Source: Cohaesibacter celericrescens
GTDB taxonomy: Bacteria > Pseudomonadota > Alphaproteobacteria > Rhizobiales > Cohaesibacteraceae
Direction of reading: 5' to 3'
DNA length: 64,000 nucleotides
Assembly: GCF_002866925.1 (NCBI RefSeq)
Contig: NZ_PKUQ01000042.1
Location: 186,001-250,000, forward strand
The position numbers were made by a program, and so were the translations under genes. Positions 61,885 through 64,000 of this stretch are shown one piece after another (position 1 is the first letter of the stretch; each line of letters opens with the position of its first letter). The notes under the pieces were generated by a model. That model saw only the letters and a list, made by a program, of their open reading frames with translations. It was not told the origin of the DNA and made no database searches.

Positions 61885-63009
61885 CTAGGCCGCTGTGGTG
61901 TCTGTGGCGGGATCCGATATTACGCCACGCTCGATCTGATCACGTTCAATGCTTTCGAACAGGGCCTTAAAGTTGCCCTCACCAAAGCCGTCATCGCCCT
62001 TGCGTTGGATAAACTCAAAGAAAATCGGCCCGATGACGGTCTTGGAAAAAATCTGCAGCAGGACACGGGTCATCCCACCATCAAGAACCCCTTCCCCGTC
62101 GATCAAAATGCCGTTCTTTTTCAGTTGGTCCAGCGGTTCCTTGTGATCTTTCACCCGTTCGTGGGACATATCATAATAGATATCCGGAGGGGCTGGCATA
62201 AAACTAATGCCACGCTCGGCGATAGCATCTGTGGAGGTATAAATATCATCGGACCCCACTGCGATGTGCTGGATGCCCTCGCCTTTATATTCGTTTAGAT
62301 ATTCTTCAATCTGGCTGTTTGCATCTGCGCTCTCATTGATCGGAATGCGAATTTTGCCGTCAGGAGATGTCAGCGCCCGTGAGAAAAGGCCCGTTATCCT
62401 GCCCTTTATATCGAAAAAGCGAATTTCTTTGAAGTTGAACGCCTGCGCATAAAAGTCATACCAGGTGCTCATGTTACCCCGCATCACATTGTGGGTCAGG
62501 TGATCGAGATAATAGAAACCAGCCCCTTGTGGCCTAGGATCCACGTCTTTCAACCAGTCAAATGTGCCTTCATAGGCAGAACCAGCCTCGCCGTAAGTCT
62601 CAACAAAATACAATAAAGAGCCGCCGATGCCATAAACGGCTGGGACATCCAGAGTTTTGTCTGCACCGGTATATTCTTTAGCGCCATAGTCGAGAGCGCA
62701 TTTCAAGGCGTGCCGGGCATCCACAACCCGCCACGCCATGCTCGGCGCACAAGGACCATGGTCCTCCACAAATTGCGCCGCATGTGTGTTGCGCTCGCGG
62801 TTGACGATATAGTTGATATCCCCCTGACGGAAGAGCGCTATATCGAGGTGTTTGTGGCGAGCGACTTCTATAAAGCCCATGCTCTCAAACAATGCCTCAA
62901 GCACACCAGCGTCGGGATGTGCGAATTCGACAAATTCGAACCCGTCGGTTCCGGCAACATTGACTTCATCAATTATGGCCTTGTCTGCATCGTGCGGAAA
63001 TGGTCCCAT
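61885..63009 (-). CDS. hpd: 4-hydroxyphenylpyruvate dioxygenase
   Basis: The 374-residue non-haem iron enzyme converts 4-hydroxyphenylpyruvate to homogentisate in tyrosine breakdown. The 2-His-1-Glu iron ligands are visible as H170 (LDHLTHN), H248 (IQHIAVG) and E332 (FFEFIQRKG), with spacings close to the Pseudomonas enzyme. The C-terminal GDDGFGEGNFKALFESIE is characteristic. It is divergent from an Lrp-type regulator. The monooxygenase fragment at the window end suggests more aromatic catabolic genes beyond it. Confidence 0.94.
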   Translation of the reverse strand: MGPFPHDADKAIIDEVNVAGTDGFEFVEFAHPDAGVLEALFESMGFIEVARHKHLDIALFRQGDINYIVNRERNTHAAQFVEDHGPCAPSMAWRVVDARHALKCALDYGAKEYTGADKTLDVPAVYGIGGSLLYFVETYGEAGSAYEGTFDWLKDVDPRPQGAGFYYLDHLTHNVMRGNMSTWYDFYAQAFNFKEIRFFDIKGRITGLFSRALTSPDGKIRIPINESADANSQIEEYLNEYKGEGIQHIAVGSDDIYTSTDAIAERGISFMPAPPDIYYDMSHERVKDHKEPLDQLKKNGILIDGEGVLDGGMTRVLLQIFSKTVIGPIFFEFIQRKGDDGFGEGNFKALFESIERDQIERGVISDPATDTTAA

Positions 63010-63061
63010 TGTATCCTCCCCAATCTCCCATCATCTAAGGGAATATACTAATTCAAACCCT

Positions 63062-63112
63062 ATGCAAGATGTGCGCAAAATCTACATTTAGCACCCACTC
63101 TATGCGCAAGAT
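63062..63112. promoter_or_regulatory. Repeated motif between hpd and lrp-like gene
   Basis: Three direct copies of a related motif occur in the 138-base divergent spacer: ATGCAAGAT (63062-63070), TGCGCAAAAT (63072-63081) and TGCGCAAGAT (63103-63112). Lrp-type proteins bind arrays of weak repeats, so this may be the binding region of the adjacent regulator. Confidence 0.45.
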
Positions 63113-63147
63113 TTGACAAATTTTCGAGATCTGTGCGATATCAACGC

Positions 63148-63618
63148 ATGGATATGTTTGATCTAAAAATTCTTGATGCCTTGCAACAGGATGGCCGCTT
63201 AACCAGTCAGGAACTGGCAACAAAGGTGGGCTTGTCGGCCTCTCAATGTGCCCGCCGTCGTGCCTTGTTGGAACAATCAGGCGTGATATCGGGCTATCAC
63301 GCACGCCTGTCGAGAGCAGCGGTTGGGCTGGAGTTGATTGTATTTATGGAAATCACATTGGATTCCCATTCGGTTGGTGCGGCTGATCGGCTTTTGGCGT
63401 TGATGCAGGCGATGCCGGAGGTGACCGAAGCCTATTCGATGACAGGATCAACGGATTATCATGTCAAACTGGTGGTGCCGGACCTCAAGACCTTATCGCA
63501 TGTCATCAACAACAAGCTTTTACCACATGAGGGTGTGTCGCACCTCAAGTCTTCCATCGTACTTGATCGTCTCAAGGAGACAGGCACACTGTCACTGTCT
63601 CATTTGTGCAAGGCTTGA
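63148..63618 (+). CDS. Lrp/AsnC family transcriptional regulator (likely hpd regulator)
   Basis: The protein (about 156 residues from ATG 63148; GTG 63133 is an alternative start) has the helix-turn-helix (DLKILDALQQDGRLTSQELA, then GLSASQCARRRALLEQSGVI) and the RAM/ACT domain (MTGSTDYHVKLVVPDL). It is divergent from hpd, a common arrangement for regulators of tyrosine degradation. Its 3' end overlaps the convergent DUF2783 gene by 19 bases. Confidence 0.87.
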   Translation: MDMFDLKILDALQQDGRLTSQELATKVGLSASQCARRRALLEQSGVISGYHARLSRAAVGLELIVFMEITLDSHSVGAADRLLALMQAMPEVTEAYSMTGSTDYHVKLVVPDLKTLSHVINNKLLPHEGVSHLKSSIVLDRLKETGTLSLSHLCKA

Positions 63619-63800
63619 GGACCGGCCAATTCAATCGCCTTTTTTAAATCCTCAAGATTGCCGACCTGATTGGCAAGAATGAGCACCAAACGCGCATTCA
63701 TGTCATTGGCTTCATCTTCGCTTAAATCACGCTGGGCGTCGGTCAACGCTTGGTAAAAATTATCCGGATTTTCGATATTAGGTGTGAGGATCAGGCTCAT
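63600..63800 (-). CDS. DUF2783 domain-containing small protein
   Basis: The 66-residue soluble protein has the DUF2783 pattern: NIENPDNFYQALTDAQRDLS, then NARLVLILANQVGN and LEDLKKAIELA. Such proteins usually follow FAD-dependent aromatic monooxygenases, as here, where its ATG overlaps the monooxygenase stop (ATGA). The function of the family is unknown to me; a partner role is likely. Confidence 0.8.
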   Translation of the reverse strand: MSLILTPNIENPDNFYQALTDAQRDLSEDEANDMNARLVLILANQVGNLEDLKKAIELAGPQALHK

Positions 63801-64000
63801 TGTGCATCTCCTGCCGTAGCTCTGGTGATGGCAGCGCAGATCGCATCCGGGTCAAAGGAGCGCCACCGTGCCGCAATATGATGGTCTGGACGGATCAAAT
63901 AAACAGCGCCTTGGGCGGCATCAAAACGCGCACGGGCGAGGTTTTGTACGTCCGAAAAATCACGCCCTTCAATCACAATTCTGGGCGAAAATGCTCCAGC
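63797..64000 (-). CDS. FAD-dependent aromatic monooxygenase, C-terminal fragment (5' end outside window)
   Basis: The last 67 codons and stop of a gene entering from the right edge are present. The segment RARFDAAQGAVYLIRPDHHI followed by AARWRSFDP matches the C-terminal domain of MhpA/PheA-like class A flavin monooxygenases, where YLVRPDxHVAARWR is conserved. Together with DUF2783 and hpd it suggests hydroxylation of an aromatic acid. The FAD-binding domain lies outside the window, so the substrate cannot be judged. Confidence 0.75.
   Translation of the reverse strand, partial: AGAFSPRIVIEGRDFSDVQNLARARFDAAQGAVYLIRPDHHIAARWRSFDPDAICAAITRATAGDAQ

Noticed and set aside
1-64000. Search for CRISPR arrays, tRNA or rRNA genes and insertion sequences
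   Set aside because: No regularly spaced repeats, cloverleaf-like blocks, rRNA-like stretches or transposase motifs were noticed on reading.

Overview
The window is chromosomal DNA of moderate GC from what looks like an alphaproteobacterium with a facultatively anaerobic, organotrophic lifestyle. Support: a rhizobial-type glycerol ABC importer (glpVSTPQU), a Rhodobacter/rhizobial-type polyol (smo/mtlK) operon, a TamA-TamB pair, many Lrp/AsnC and GntR regulators, and FNR/FixK-type boxes. A Cohaesibacter-like organism would fit, but that is an inference. I see no rRNA, tRNA, CRISPR, phage or insertion-sequence features.

Layout. 1-4.6 kb: end of an ABC importer operon with a nucleoside hydrolase and adenine deaminase (purine salvage). 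4.7-9.1 kb: RND efflux pump and adaptor with a palindromic operator-like site upstream. 9.5-11.2 kb: an orphan discoidin-like protein and a FadR-type GntR regulator sharing an operator-like motif. 11.3-12.8 kb: a BlaR-like M56 peptidase and BlaI-like repressor. 12.9-19.0 kb: glycerol importer. 19.2-22.1 kb: a medium-chain dehydrogenase, a LysR regulator and a SHOCT protein. 22.6-27.6 kb: D-amino-acid use (DadA-like oxidase, D-serine dehydratase, Na+:alanine symporter, Usp), followed by a frameshifted Lrp pseudogene. 28.7-36.5 kb: a giant pyruvate:ferredoxin oxidoreductase (PFOR) fused to an extra C-terminal module, translationally coupled to a fused NfnB-NfnA flavoprotein. 36.7-42.7 kb: tamA-tamB. 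42.7-51.9 kb: polyol uptake and oxidation operon. 52.3-60.0 kb: a second 2-oxoacid oxidoreductase operon (nfnA-like, nfnB-like, korA, korB and a 746-residue scaffold-like protein). 60.0-64.0 kb: methionine gamma-lyase, two Lrp regulators, 4-hydroxyphenylpyruvate dioxygenase, a DUF2783 protein and the end of an FAD monooxygenase.

The most notable system is the pair of 2-oxoacid oxidoreductase/Nfn loci. Both combine a thiamine-diphosphate (TPP) 2-oxoacid oxidoreductase with an Nfn-type (NADH/NADPH/ferredoxin) flavoenzyme. Both carry the same extra C-terminal module (a conserved PYV...W-x-LQ-LAG segment, an Ala/Pro linker and a Cys-rich ferredoxin-like tail), as a fusion in one locus and on a separate protein in the other. 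That separate protein looks like a PFOR beta domain that has lost its TPP and Fe-S motifs. Both loci have an FNR/FixK-type box with identical half sites, TTGAT-N4-GTCAA. I infer soluble complexes that oxidise pyruvate and 2-oxoglutarate (or a related 2-oxoacid) at low oxygen, passing electrons through built-in ferredoxin domains to NAD(P). The neighbouring lyases make 2-oxoacids: D-serine dehydratase gives pyruvate next to the PFOR, and methionine gamma-lyase gives 2-oxobutyrate next to the second locus.

All homology statements come from reading motifs by eye; no database search or alignment program was run.
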